Below the pieces are notes generated by a model. It was not told the DNA's origin and ran no database searches. It worked only from the letters and a program-made list of their open reading frames with translations. From the NCBI GenBank assembly GCA_016647705.1, contig CM028333.1:11367616-11431615 (forward strand): a DNA stretch of 64,000 bases, written 5' to 3'. Shown here in pieces: positions 21,377 to 32,560 of this stretch (positions are counted from its first letter, which is position 1; every line of letters begins with the position of its first letter). The position numbers were made by a program, and so were the translations under genes. Source of the DNA: Eucommia ulmoides. Lineage: Eukaryota > Streptophyta > Magnoliopsida > Garryales > Eucommiaceae.

Positions 21377-22330
21377 TCATATGGTGTTCTCCAGGATTAT
21401 GCATAACTGGGTGACAATACTTAAAGCATAGGCCAGATCTAGTTTGGTATAAGATAAGTACAACAATCTCCCTACAAGTCTTTGGTGTCTTCCTTTGTCA
21501 TCTGGTACCTGGTTCGACTCAACACATAATTTTAGACATTCTTCTATTGGTGTATCAACTGGTTGACATGCTGACATACCAGTATCTCGTAATAGATCTC
21601 AAACATATTTTCTTAAAAACATAACTATTCCTTTGTTAAATCGGGATACTTCAATCCCAAGAAAATATTTCAGAGGGCCTAGATCTTTAATTTCATATTC
21701 TTTGTACAAGTAATTTTGCAAGATCATCCTTTCATTAAGATCATTCCTTGTAACCACCATATCATCCACAAACAATTAGCACAATTATCTTACCTTGCTC
21801 TCTTTTTAGGAAAATTGTATGATTTGAGTTGCTTTGATAGTAGCCAAAGGCTATCAAAGATTTGGTGAACCATCTAAACTATGCTCTAAGAGATTTCTTT
21901 AGCTCATATAATGATTTTTTTAGTCTACAAACTTTCGGTTGTGTCTTTTTGGTATCATACATCCTGTTGGGAGATTCATGTAGACTTCGTCAGATAATTC
22001 ACCATGTAAAAATGCATTCTTCACATCAAATTGTTGTCAGGGCCAATCTAAGTTTGCAGCTAAAGACAACAGGACACTAATTATGTTAATTTTGGCTACA
22101 AATGCAAATATTTCTGTGTAATCAATCTCGTATGTTTAAAGCGTTCAATTGTGCCATCAGCTGCCTTATACTTCTCGGTGCAAATCTACCGTCATCCAAC
22201 TAGTTTCTTTCTTGATAGAGGATCAACTAATTCTCATATCTTAATTATTATTATTTTTTTGGGAGAATCTCCTTGTTCATAACTGCTTTCCACCTAGGAT
22301 TAGATAAGACTTTTTGCACATTGTTAGGAA
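21377..22330 (-). pseudogene. Copia B reverse transcriptase domain, broken
   Basis: The N-terminal side near 22250-22330 shows the SNPRWKAVMNKE-type start of copia RT. The C-terminal side, open from 21577 to 21377, shows the CQPVDTPIEE...GRLLYLS...KLDLAYA pattern that links RT to RNase H. Stops and frameshifts separate them. The enzyme would copy element RNA to DNA; this copy cannot. Confidence 0.8.
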
Positions 22331-22984
22331 TATATACAACAGATAACTAATTCACAAATGACATGTTTAATTTTGACAAATAATGGTTAGACAAATAACT
22401 ATTCATGAGATATTTTACTTTACTAGAGAGTTCAGGCTCATATGTGGATTTAGGAATACCTCTCGTGTGACATTGTGGTAATTATCTTTTATTTGGATTG
22501 TGAACATCTTAAGTAAATGATTGGTGTGATGTTGATTGGGGATGGAGTCATATTTTCTAGAACCTCAGTTTATGGCAGAGTTGAAGATAGATCCATCTCT
22601 TCAGTTATTGGGTGCTTATCACTTACTTGTTTGGTTTATTCGTTGCTTATCACTATTTTGATCAAATATCATATCACTTAAATCCAGTTCACCCATTTTC
22701 TCATTTACTCTAGTCTGTGAGTCATCACCATTGGAATCCAATGTCATACCAGTTATATCCAAGTTACTCACATCTTGGTTATCTTATTCTAGACTTTGAA
22801 TTTCCTTTTGGTACTCTTCCTGAAATTCGAGTTTGGAAAGTTACATTTTATCTTCATGGAAACAACATCCATCGTGATAAATAATCAACATGTTGGAGGA
22901 TAATAACACTAATATCCTTTTTTATGAGTGGCATACCCAACAAAAACACTTCTCAATTCTTAAGTAGTTAACTTGGTGCGTTGA

Positions 22985-23660
22985 TACTAGTGTAGATATA
23001 CAAACATCAAACATTCAAAGACATGAGGAGTTAAACTTGAGACAGTTGGAGCAATAATCCTATCATTAAGAATTTGAAACGGTGTTTTGAAATTGAGGGT
23101 GCTATAAGGTACCCGATTGATTAAATAAACTGCAGAAGTTAATGCTTCTCCCCAATAAGACAAAGGCATATGGGCTTCGATTAGCAAAGCTCGTACAACC
23201 GCCGACAAATGTTAATTTTTTCACTCAATCATCGTTTTCTGTTGAGGTGTGGTGGAGCAAGTTGTGTGATAGATCATTCCTTGTGCTTCCAAATAATGTT
23301 GAAATTCAATACTCTGATATTCTCTGCCATTGTCACTGTGAAGAACTTAAATATTTATTTTGTATTGAGTTTCAATTCTTTTATGAAACTTTGGGAATAT
23401 TGAATTCACTTTACTTTTGGATTTCATTAAGCAAAATTAGGTCATCCTTGTATAATCATCAATAAACATTACAAAACAACGTGACCCACCCAAAGTAGTG
23501 ACTTTCGATGGACCCAAGACATCTGAATGAATAATCTTAAATAAAAGTGGACTTTTATTTAATCATAATAGAAACGAAGCACAATTTTTTTTTGCAAGTT
23601 TTCAAGTATCACACTAAAAACTAGAAACATCAATTTATGTAAATAACTGGGAAATAATCT
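22985..23660 (-). pseudogene. Copia B integrase core and C-terminal region, broken
   Basis: The 23208-22987 frame shows the SYWGEAL...AVYLINRVP...TPFQIL pattern of the copia integrase C-terminal side. Upstream, near 23480-23530, a block resembling GGSRCFVMFIDDYTRMT marks the catalytic core around the second acidic residue. Frameshifts lie in between. Integrase would join the cDNA copy to the host genome. Confidence 0.8.
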
Positions 23661-23699
23661 TTTGAGATATCCAAAGGAAGCATGCCCAAACCGGCAATG

Positions 23700-24130
23700 C
23701 CATAACCATATTTCCTTCATTTATTTTTATCTTCAGAATCACCCACTTCTAGAAATTGTCATAGTCTTTCAGTACTCTTTGATTCCAAATCCAAGTAATA
23801 CATCTTTTCCCATCTAATACCACAACCAATTCTCGTTCTGGTTTAGATGTCCTTAAACACATAAAAATCAAGAGAAAAATTACAACACAATATAAAGTAG
23901 TGGTTATTTGAGAAACAAACAAAATGTTATAATCTAAAGATGGAACAATTAAGGCAAACTTTAGATTTAATATATTGGTGAGAGTCAAAGATCCTTCCCT
24001 AATAACTAGGGTTAAAGTTTTATTTGTAGTAGAGACATTTTTGGGTTGATTGATTGAGTGGTGAGATTTGTCAAGAATCATATGTCATGTGATTTGTTAT
24101 ACCAGAATCCATTATTTATGCATTATTCAA
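23700..24130 (-). pseudogene. Copia B protease / pre-integrase region
   Basis: The 24081-23749 frame carries a GSLTLTNILNLKFAL...SLDYNILFVSQ pattern, the conserved region between the protease active site and the integrase zinc-binding part in copia. The upstream protease site (DSG type) lies about 24100 and is damaged by stops. Confidence 0.72.
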
Positions 24131-24259
24131 AACAGTTAATGAAATGTTTAAAAGCATACCACCATTATCAGCAACTATTACTAATATAGGCATTGTTAGT
24201 AATTTCATCTTCCATTTTTGTTTCAACAATTGCTATAGTGGAAGGCTTTTGGATATTTT

Positions 24260-24857
24260 TCTTTATGTGACTAGGATCTCACCATGTTGGATAGCCCACT
24301 ATTTCAAAGCAATGACTTTTGGAGTGACCAGTCTTATGATAATGAGTGCATTTGTATGAAGACTTGTCAACACGATTGGTTGATCTACCATTGCTGGATT
24401 ATGCTCGATATTGTTGACCCTAATTAGATTGATTACGAGCCACCATGGCACTAGGTTTCGATGCCCTGGAATTACCTTTTAAGGTGATACTATGTACCGC
24501 CTCTCGTGGAACTAATGAGTAACATTCTTCAAGTCTCATGTTGTATTGAATCAAAAACCTTATCCAATCTAGCGAGAAAGATAGAACTCTTAATCATTTA
24601 ATAGACTGGAAGTGGGCTTTAACATCGTCTGGATCTTTTAACCACCTTATCACGGTGGTACAATTCTGGGAAGATTTCAGTTAATTCTCCATAATACACA
24701 AAGAGGATTCACGCCTTTTTGTCTTGACGAAAAGTCTTCAGATTCAGAGTAATGACTTATAACTCATCACTTCCATCATAGAATGCATTGGACTACGCAG
24801 TCCAAATGTTGTAGGTAGTGGGTAAGCATAAATAATGCCTCATAATATCCGGCGACA
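24260..24857 (-). pseudogene. Copia B gag, C-terminal part with a damaged zinc knuckle
   Basis: On minus, a CCHC-type knuckle occurs around 24364-24268 as CTHYHKTGHSKSHC followed by FEIVGYPTWW. The spacing of C-x2-C-x4-H-x4-C is kept, but the second cysteine is tyrosine. Gag packages the RNA and forms the particle. Upstream residues match the copia gag region ending at the insertion border (24857), after which the frame resumes at 41501. Confidence 0.8.
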
Positions 24858-27703
24858 TGACGCAACCCGGATTTTGAAAATAGAAGAGAAAGAGAGAGAG
24901 ACTTTATCTTAAAATCCTCAAAACACCATTCATTTTAGAAATTAAATTTTCCGGGACTTTTCTAGGCGCTGTATTTGAAAACGTTCCTTGGGCCGGGACT
25001 TATGTAAAAAAAAATAGAGTTGCCACCTAGCATTAAGTTAAATGGTGTGCTAGATTATTAGGATTTTTGAAAATAATTTTTTATTTTCAATTGACCCCAA
25101 GTTTTTATTCAAAAATAGTTGGTCTTTACCAGATTTTTTTTTTAAGTTTGGGGGTCGGTTATGTTCGGAGAAGGTGTTAGGCACCTCAAGATACCTGTTC
25201 AAAGACGGTACCTAAATCTAAATAGATTTTAATGTTTAAACAATTCCAAGTAATTTCATTCGATTTTGTTTAATATATGAATTCCCATTTTTTAATTTTT
25301 TGTACTTTTTAAGTACTTTTATATAAGGAAACAAGAAAAATTACTTATTTAAAGTAGCAACAAATAAAGCAGATTAAATGAAAATAGTTTATTTATTTAG
25401 TTGATGACCGAACCTACGAAGGTTGCCTACGTATCAATGTTTTCACAGGGAATCAAGTTGAAACGTAGTTTACCACTTAGATGAATGATTTTTATTTTTT
25501 TTTTGTTTATTTAATACAAGATAAGAATATAAATGGCACCAATGAGAAGTTGATATGCATGTTTGATTTTGTCAAGAACACTCCAATCAAACTTACTTAA
25601 ACTAGTTTAGTGTTAAGATTTATGTTATTAGTCTAAAAGAAAACAAAAAACATATATGTGTCAGTCATACTCAAAACTAAGAAGACGAAAATGTTTCTGA
25701 AGAAGATACACACTTATCCTTGAAGGAATAGATGTCCTCTCTTTATTCTGACTTTTAGCCGCAAGAGTCTAGACAGAGTAATATATAGGATGCCAGTCCA
25801 CAAGCCTGAGATATGGGCCAGACTGTGATCTAGGTTATTGGAGTAAAGTAAATGTTTATTTTTTGTAGTTAGTAGTAAGTAGTCCTTTGTTGGAAGTTTG
25901 TTTTAGGTTCATTGAAGTTTGGTTTCATGTGTTCTTGATAGAGCCAAAGATGCTATACACAAATCATTTGTGTTCTTAATGTTCTTATTATGATCTTTGA
26001 TATTTACACTATGTACATGAACTAAGATTCTAACAACTAACCAAATATATTATGTACAAGCAATATTAAGGTATTTAAACAAAAGCAAAGAGGAGTTTGA
26101 GAGAACTTACATAACTTAGGGGAGTGGTATCTCCCTAGGTGTTTTTTTTTTTTTCTTCTTCTTTGATCTTCTTAGTTCTTCTTGTCTTATTCTAAGAATC
26201 CCAAGAACACCTTTTTAGAGCCATTTTGGCAAGAATTGAGTGTGTTTAAAGGGTAGAAGTCTTAGGAAATCCCAAGACCCAAGAGAGAATTTTGATCCTA
26301 GAAAGAATGGGTGTGTTCAGGCCTTGTCTTGAATAAAAACAGGCTGCTATTTATAGGTAACGGGTACCCTGCACATTAGGGAATGCACAGGCTTTCCCAG
26401 CCTACTACTCATGATGTGTTTAGGCTAGCTAGGTCCCTTTGATGTCATTTAATGCTGGGGTTAGAGCCATGTGATGAATATTTACTTAGATTTTGTAAGT
26501 AATCATTAGATTTGGAAATGATTACTGAATCTTGCAAATATATAGGCCATCATTGCTTGTTTAAGGCTTGCACATGGGCTGAAAAATGCTCATTTAAAGC
26601 TTGATTTGATGTTTTTTAATTTTGGTTTTCTTGGTAAGTACTAGTTACTCATGGTAATCTAGTTATTTACTTTCGAAAATATCTTCTTCCATTAAATGTC
26701 ATTTAATGTATACCTTAAATATAGTCATTAAATGCCATTCAAGTATTTAGTGTCATGACTTGACATTGGTTTGATGTTTATTTAATTCATTGATCGGATG
26801 AGAATTAGCCGAGTTAGCTTTGTAACCATTAGTTAAGTTCAAGTAAGTAAGTTGCTTTTAAAATATTTTGGTGAAAATATCTTCTTCATTTAATGGATCC
26901 ATTGAATGGAGTCATTAATATCATTTCAAGCATTAAATTCCATGATGTGACATTGACTTGATAGGTTTTTAAATATTGGATGTGATGGAAATTGGTTCAG
27001 TTAGTTTTTGAATCGTTAGTTACTTCTAAGTAACTAAATTTCCAACAAGAAATTTTTGCTAGAAAAATCATGACTAGATCTCTTCATTAAATGTTCTCAT
27101 TAATGAGGCATTAAATGCTTTATTAGACCATGATTTAATAGGTCTTGAATGCTTGTCATGATGACATTTAATTTGGTTGCTTTTGAACCATATCTTTCGG
27201 CATTAGTTACTTCGAGTAACTAGATTGTCATAGTGGATTCTTGGATTTAATCAAGACTTTGGATTGATTTTTTTGGAGATTAGTACTTTAAAAAATAAAT
27301 TTAAAGAAATATTTTTTGTGTCAAATAGACAAAACCGATGATAGTAAAAGTTTTAGGGGTCAAAAAGGGAGACAAAGGTAATCGGTGAAATTTCCTTAAG
27401 TTTAAAGGGTAGTAACTAATTTTTAGTTATACTAAAAGTGATTTTCATGAAAATTAAACCTTTAATATTTCATTTTAGTCCCCCTTAACTTAAAAAATTT
27501 TGAGATCAACCTGAAACTTTTACTTGTACCGAATTTAATAAATTTGATAATGTTTATGTTTTTCTTATGTTTTTTGGCTTTTTGTAGTATCCAATATAGT
27601 CTAAGGTAGAAATTCGTTCCCCTTAGACCTTAGTTTAAAGTTTATCTGAACCTACACTTTAGATCCGACACTTAATTGGGCGGGATAAAATGAGATGTTT
27701 ATA
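24858..27703 (-). repeat. 3' LTR of the Tat-like LARD
   Basis: On plus it begins TGACGCAACCCGGATTTTG, matching TGATGCACCCTGAATTTTG of the other LTR. It ends GATGTTTATA, matching GGTGTCTACA. A TATTTATA block (26348-26355) corresponds to the TATA box on minus. Orientation comes from the PBS and PPT. Confidence 0.88.
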
Positions 27704-27716
27704 GCTCCCCCTCTTT
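27704..27716 (-). other. Polypurine tract of the Tat-like LARD
   Basis: GCTCCCCCTCTTT on plus, that is AAAGAGGGGGAGC on minus, directly abuts the 3' LTR. It is the expected priming site for plus-strand DNA synthesis and confirms minus orientation. Confidence 0.82.
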
Positions 27717-27879
27717 GTCATGATAGTTTACTCTTAATGACAAAGAAAGAGAAATATTTTATTCCGCGAGACATGAAAATTAAAGACAAAAAATTTAAAT
27801 TAGCTAAGCAAAGTCAAAAATGTTCCTGAACTTTGTTATATCTAAACTAGGAAAGCAATAAATTCTTAGGAAAGCGATG

Positions 27880-28500
27880 ACCAAGAACGTACGAACATTT
27901 TTAGGAATCGTTGCATCATTCTTGGGTACATCAGTAACCTCTTAGGAAAGCGAAGGCCAGGAACATACATAGGCTCTTGGGAATCGTTGTATCATCGCTA
28001 GGGTTAGAGTAGGTTCTTAGGAAAACGAAGGCCAGGAACATATGCACGCTTTTGGGAATCGCTACATCATCCATAGGAATACTACATTCATTCCCAACAC
28101 GTAAGGAATCTTCTCAACTGAAGTAAATAACTAGTTCTAGAGGATTACACCACAGCATATGGAGAATGATGACTCATTACTATCTTAGCAAAAAATAGGA
28201 ACTCGTTGCATCATCCATATGAAAACCTACATTCTTTCCCAATGGGTAAAAAATCTTCTCAAATGAGGTGAATGACCAGTCCTAGAATATTACGATGTAG
28301 TGTATGGAGAATGACAACTTATCGCCACCGCCGTGGCTTCTTAGGAAAGCGAAGGCCAGGAACTCTCTGTATTATCCATAGGAATACTACATTCCTTCCA
28401 AAACGGGCAAGGAATATTTTTAAATGAGGTGAAAAACTAGTCCTAGAGGATTACGCCGTAGTGTATGGAGAATGACAACTCATCGCCATCTCCGAGTTAT
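27880..28500 (-). repeat. Tandem repeats in the LARD interior: about 70-bp and about 120-200 bp units
   Basis: First, a CTTAGGAAAGCGAAGGCCAG ... GGGAATCGTTGCATCATC unit occurs three to four times from 27850. Then a longer unit (TAGGAATACTACATTCCTTC ... GTGTATGGAGAATGACAACT) occurs three times, near 28073, 28200 and 28378. The last is preceded by another copy of the first unit, so the two units are interleaved. They have no coding potential. Confidence 0.75.
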
Positions 28501-28504
28501 GACT

Positions 28505-30325
28505 GTACACATTTAAGAACGCTGTAAATGAGAAATATAATTAGTGAACCAAGGGTAACTAAGGTACACCATATATAAGAAATATAAATAGTGATCCAAG
28601 GATAGCCAAGGTACACCGTATATAAGAAATTTAAATAGTGATCCAAGGGTAAACAAGTAAATGAATATGTAACTTCGCGTTAATGCCGAAGTCCCTCTCT
28701 AGCGTTTTTTTAAACACATAGTCACATGAGTCATTGATTGCACACTCTCTAACTCCCTCATAGGTTATTAAATCATCGCGTTATGTTTAAACCCTAATTC
28801 GAATCTAGAGTTACCTATCCTGAGTGTCAAACTCCGTACTCTCAATATATCATAACAAGCATAATAAACAAGGAGAAATAGAAAACACAATCAAATAACG
28901 AATAACAACTATTAACGAAAAATCGATTTTAAAATCACATATTCATAAATTATAGTAATCCCTAGACAATATTGGTTTAGCTAATGGCCATAACCGTATA
29001 TACAATGATAAACGAGCTAAATATACTCAAACCATAATCCAAAGTTAAGAAATAAAGAAAGAAACGAGAGAAACTAGCCATAGTCTGAAGATTTGGCGTT
29101 AAAACCATTTCGAGATCACTTCTCCTTTTTCACCTTGTAATCTTCTCCTTCGAATTTGGTGGAGCATTCCCCAAAAATCTCTCAACCCTATTCTAACCCT
29201 AGGAGCTCTCGAATGACCGAAATAGAGGAGAGAAGAAAGATATAGGGCTCAAAAATATCTAAATAAATATCTAAAGTATATGCAGAGTGACCGCCGCAGC
29301 GGTGGGTATGTCGATTAAGTCACGACCTCGGCAGTGGACTCAGCGGTGGCAACAGAGACCTCTCTGCTGTTTCACCGCCTTGATGGTGAGGTCACTACCT
29401 CGACAGTGGGCTTTCAGCAAGAAAATCGTTTTTCTGCATATTGACCGCCACAGCGGTGGTCTAGACGCCGCAGCAGTAGGCTGTATTTTAGAATTTTGCC
29501 TTTATATTTGTTTTCTCACTGTTTTTACACCATTCTTGGTCCGATTTGATCGTTTATAATCTATATTCATCCTTTTTCACCCCCCACACACCTGTTTTAA
29601 TACAAAAAGAATAAAAACATATTAAAACGTATTAAAATACTATAATAACACTCGAAAATTAACAAATTCGATTTGGAAATAGATAGGTAAATTACACCTA
29701 TCAAACATCATAACAAGAAATTGAAATAGTGATCCAAAAATAGTGAGGAACACTACAAACAGGAATTTAAAATAGCGATACAAAGATAGCGATGAACACT
29801 ACAGACAGGAATTTAAAAAAGTGATACAAAGATAACGAGGAATACTGTGGATAATGATAAAAAAAAATAGCGAGGAACATTGTAACAGAAAATTAAAATA
29901 GTGATCCAAAGATAGCAAGGAACACTACAGACAAGAATTTAAAACAGTGATCCAAAGATAGCGAGGAACACTGTGGATAATAATCCAAAGATAGCGAGGA
30001 ACATCCTAACCGGAAATAGAAATAGCAATATAAAGATAGCAAGGAACACTATAGACAGGAATTTAGAACAGTTATCCAAAGATAGCGAAGAACACCGTGG
30101 ATTATAATCCAAAGATAAAGAGCAACATCATAACAGAAAATTAAAATAGTGATCCAAAACTTGCGAGGAACATCATAATAGGAAATTAAAATAGTGATCC
30201 AAAGATAGTGAGGAACATCATAACAGGAGATTAAAATAGTGATCCAAAGATACCGAGAAACACTACAGACATGAAATTTAAATAGTAAACCAAAGATAGC
30301 AACGAACACTACAGACAAAAAATTA
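28505..30325 (-). repeat. 46-bp tandem array with three-monomer higher-order structure, split by an LTR fragment
   Basis: Units with consensus near GGAACACTACAGACAGGAAT ... AGTGATCCAAAGATAGCGA occur about three times at 28505-28664 and about 15 times at 29704-30325. A shorter monomer of about 33 bp (AACACTGTGGATAATAATCC type) recurs every third position in the middle of the array, giving a long-long-short order. The Athila-type fragment 28665-29703 interrupts the array. The repeats lie in the 3' untranslated side of the LARD. Confidence 0.82.
28665..29703 (-). mobile_element. Athila-type LTR fragment (minus strand) nested in the LARD's tandem array
   Basis: Reverse complemented, its start (TGATAGGTGTAATTTACC, at 29703) and much of its length match the Athila-type LTRs at 51390 and 55089 in order. 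Shared blocks are CCTATCTATTTCC, AGGTGTGTGGGG, a GC-rich dyad cluster (29285-29475 here), GAGATATTTTT-like words, CATATTTAGCTCG-like words and GAGGGACTTC...GCGAAGTT. The LTR stops after one copy of the block that is duplicated in those LTRs, so about 500 bp of its 3' part is missing. Being truncated, it has no target duplication. Confidence 0.75.
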
Positions 30326-30339
30326 AACATTTATTTATT

Positions 30340-32560
30340 TATTCATTTATTTAAACCTTGATTGACTGAACTCCATCGGTACACCTACGTATCTTAAACT
30401 AGCTAAGAGTTGGACCACAACATAGTTCAGGATTTAGTTTTGTTTTGACTGAACCCGCATAGGGTTTTCCTACATATATCATATTTATGAGAATCAGGTT
30501 AACTGTAGTTCTAACACTTTAATGTAAATCAATATTTGGTGGAAATGATTCTTGGTTAGAGAAATCAATTATTGGGTCGTCATATCAATACATGATTGAA
30601 AATTACTAAGAGAATTCTCACATGAGAAAACCCTCGAGTAGAACTCAACACTTAGTGGAGTTTCATGGCCACATCCCACTAGGGACTGCTGACGAGGGCT
30701 ATAAAACTTCTCGTGAGACATTACATCTACTGGGGCTCAGCGATGCTTGTGTTTTAGGGATTATGGATTTCAATTGTTAAAATTTTCTCCAGCCCTAGCT
30801 AGGGAAAATCTCATTAAAGAATCTTGATGGAAAAACCTGATATAATGTAACCTAGCTCTAGCTAGGGTGAAGGAATATGTCATGGGTGTTCAAGAGAATA
30901 TGACCAAACCCACATGGGTTACCCAAGTATCCCGAATTGAGTGCGTATTTTATTAATGCCCAATTGAGACTGAAAACCTCGTTGGGTTGTTTTTTGTCTT
31001 CTGTTTTTAAAATCATGTCATGTCACTATTTTTAACAATGACCGTCAGACAACTGAATCCCACCTGGGTTGTTTACATACCCTGATTTCTTAGGTTAGGA
31101 ATCAGGTCGAAATGTAGTTCAGCCTCACTGTGATGATTTTATTTTTCTTTCAGATTGCCGTATTTCATGTCTTACATGATGTTATTTCTTTAAAGTTGTC
31201 AACCAAACCTATAAAGGTTACCTACGTATCCCTATTTTTCAAAGGGAATCAAGTCGAAACGTAGTTTGTATTTAATTTTTTTTCATTTTGTTTATATTTG
31301 TCAAGGCATTCAATGTTACGTCCTGGGATGAAAAGGAACACAGATTCTCATAGACAAAATCCCGAATAGGATGAAATGTGCTTCAGCCTCTAATTGGGGT
31401 AGTGATTGGATAAGTTTTGTGAGGAATCTAATCCAACATGTCCTATTGTATTATAGAGAATGGATTCTAAGGTTTTTGGCCTTTTTGGGCAGGTAAAGGA
31501 TGATATAGATCTCTGACTTGTTAGGTAAGATGGTATAGTAGAACCAACAACCACTTTAGGTAGGATGGTATGGTAGAATCTTCGACCACCTAAGGTAGGA
31601 TGGTATGCGACCGCTTAGGTATGATGGCATGGTAGAATCGCCGGCCACTTAAGGTACGATAGTATGGTACAATGTCTGACTACCTAGGTTGGATGGTATG
31701 GTAGAATATTCGACCACTTAAGGTAGGATAGTATAGTAGAACCTTCGGACGCTTAGGTAGGATGGTATGGTAGAATCTTTAACCACTTAAGGTAGGATAG
31801 TATATCTCTTGCCTCTTCTCTTTGCTCTTATGTCATTCATTCTTTCGAGTATCTTCTCTGAGATGTTAGTAATGAAAGAAAAATAGCACATACACAATCA
31901 GAAGTCATAGTTTACTACTCAATTTGCTAGATTTCTTACAATTGTTTACCTTTATTCCTAGTCGAATTTTCTAATTTATCAGCCTAATTTTGGAATTGTT
32001 GTCTTTAGATGAACCTAAGAACTTCCTTAGGTGATGACAAAGTAACCGAAATTAAATGCCTTATTTTTTCTTTTTATTTTTTTTATTTAAAATTTCATAT
32101 GTTGGTCATTTTTTACCTCCGAACATCCTTTAATACGGAGTGAAAATGTGAATTTAGAACCTTTCTCTTTGGTTAAGAGGGGTGTGCACTCAGATTTTAT
32201 CAGGTCAAATCCATGAATGGCAATAGAAACTATAAGATCCTTCCGCAGCCCTTGGCTGGGATATCTATAGTGTGATGACCGAACCTTAATAGGTTTCCTA
32301 TGTATCTTGGTGAGTTACCAAGGATAAGGTTAAGCGAAGTTTTTGCACTGGTATTCCTTGTTGTTTGAATAACATATAGAGTGAAACTTATTCTCTGAAA
32401 AGTCAAGGGACTTTTCCGGAGATGCGCCCTATTATAAGGTTGAGAGAATGTCGTGAAATTGACACCGCTCTAAATTTGACCAGACCTGCTTGGGTTTTTT
32501 ACGTATCTTGGCAAGTTGCTAAGAATCAGGTCGCACCATAATTCCGAACAACGAGATGAT
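30340..32560 (-). repeat. Dispersed repeats in the LARD interior (CCTACGTATC ... GAATCAGGTCGAAACGTAG type)
   Basis: At least six blocks (near 30360, 30440, 30900, 31030, 31205, 32280 and 32485) share the order GACCGAACC, a short variable word, CCTACGTATC, then GAATCAGGTCGAAACGTAGTT-like sequence. The same block occurs in both LTRs (near 25410 and 37760), so interior and LTR share sequence. No open frame is found. The spacing is irregular. Confidence 0.7.
31500..31805 (-). repeat. 34-bp minisatellite GGTAGGATGGTATGGTAGAA
   Basis: About nine units with a GGTAGGATGGTATGGTAGAA core followed by TCTTCGACCACTTAA-type ends, some shortened. It lies inside the LARD interior and is noncoding. Confidence 0.85.

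Noticed and set aside
29704..30325. CRISPR-like regular spacing
   Set aside because: Units are continuous diverged tandem copies without unique spacers, in a plant retroelement.
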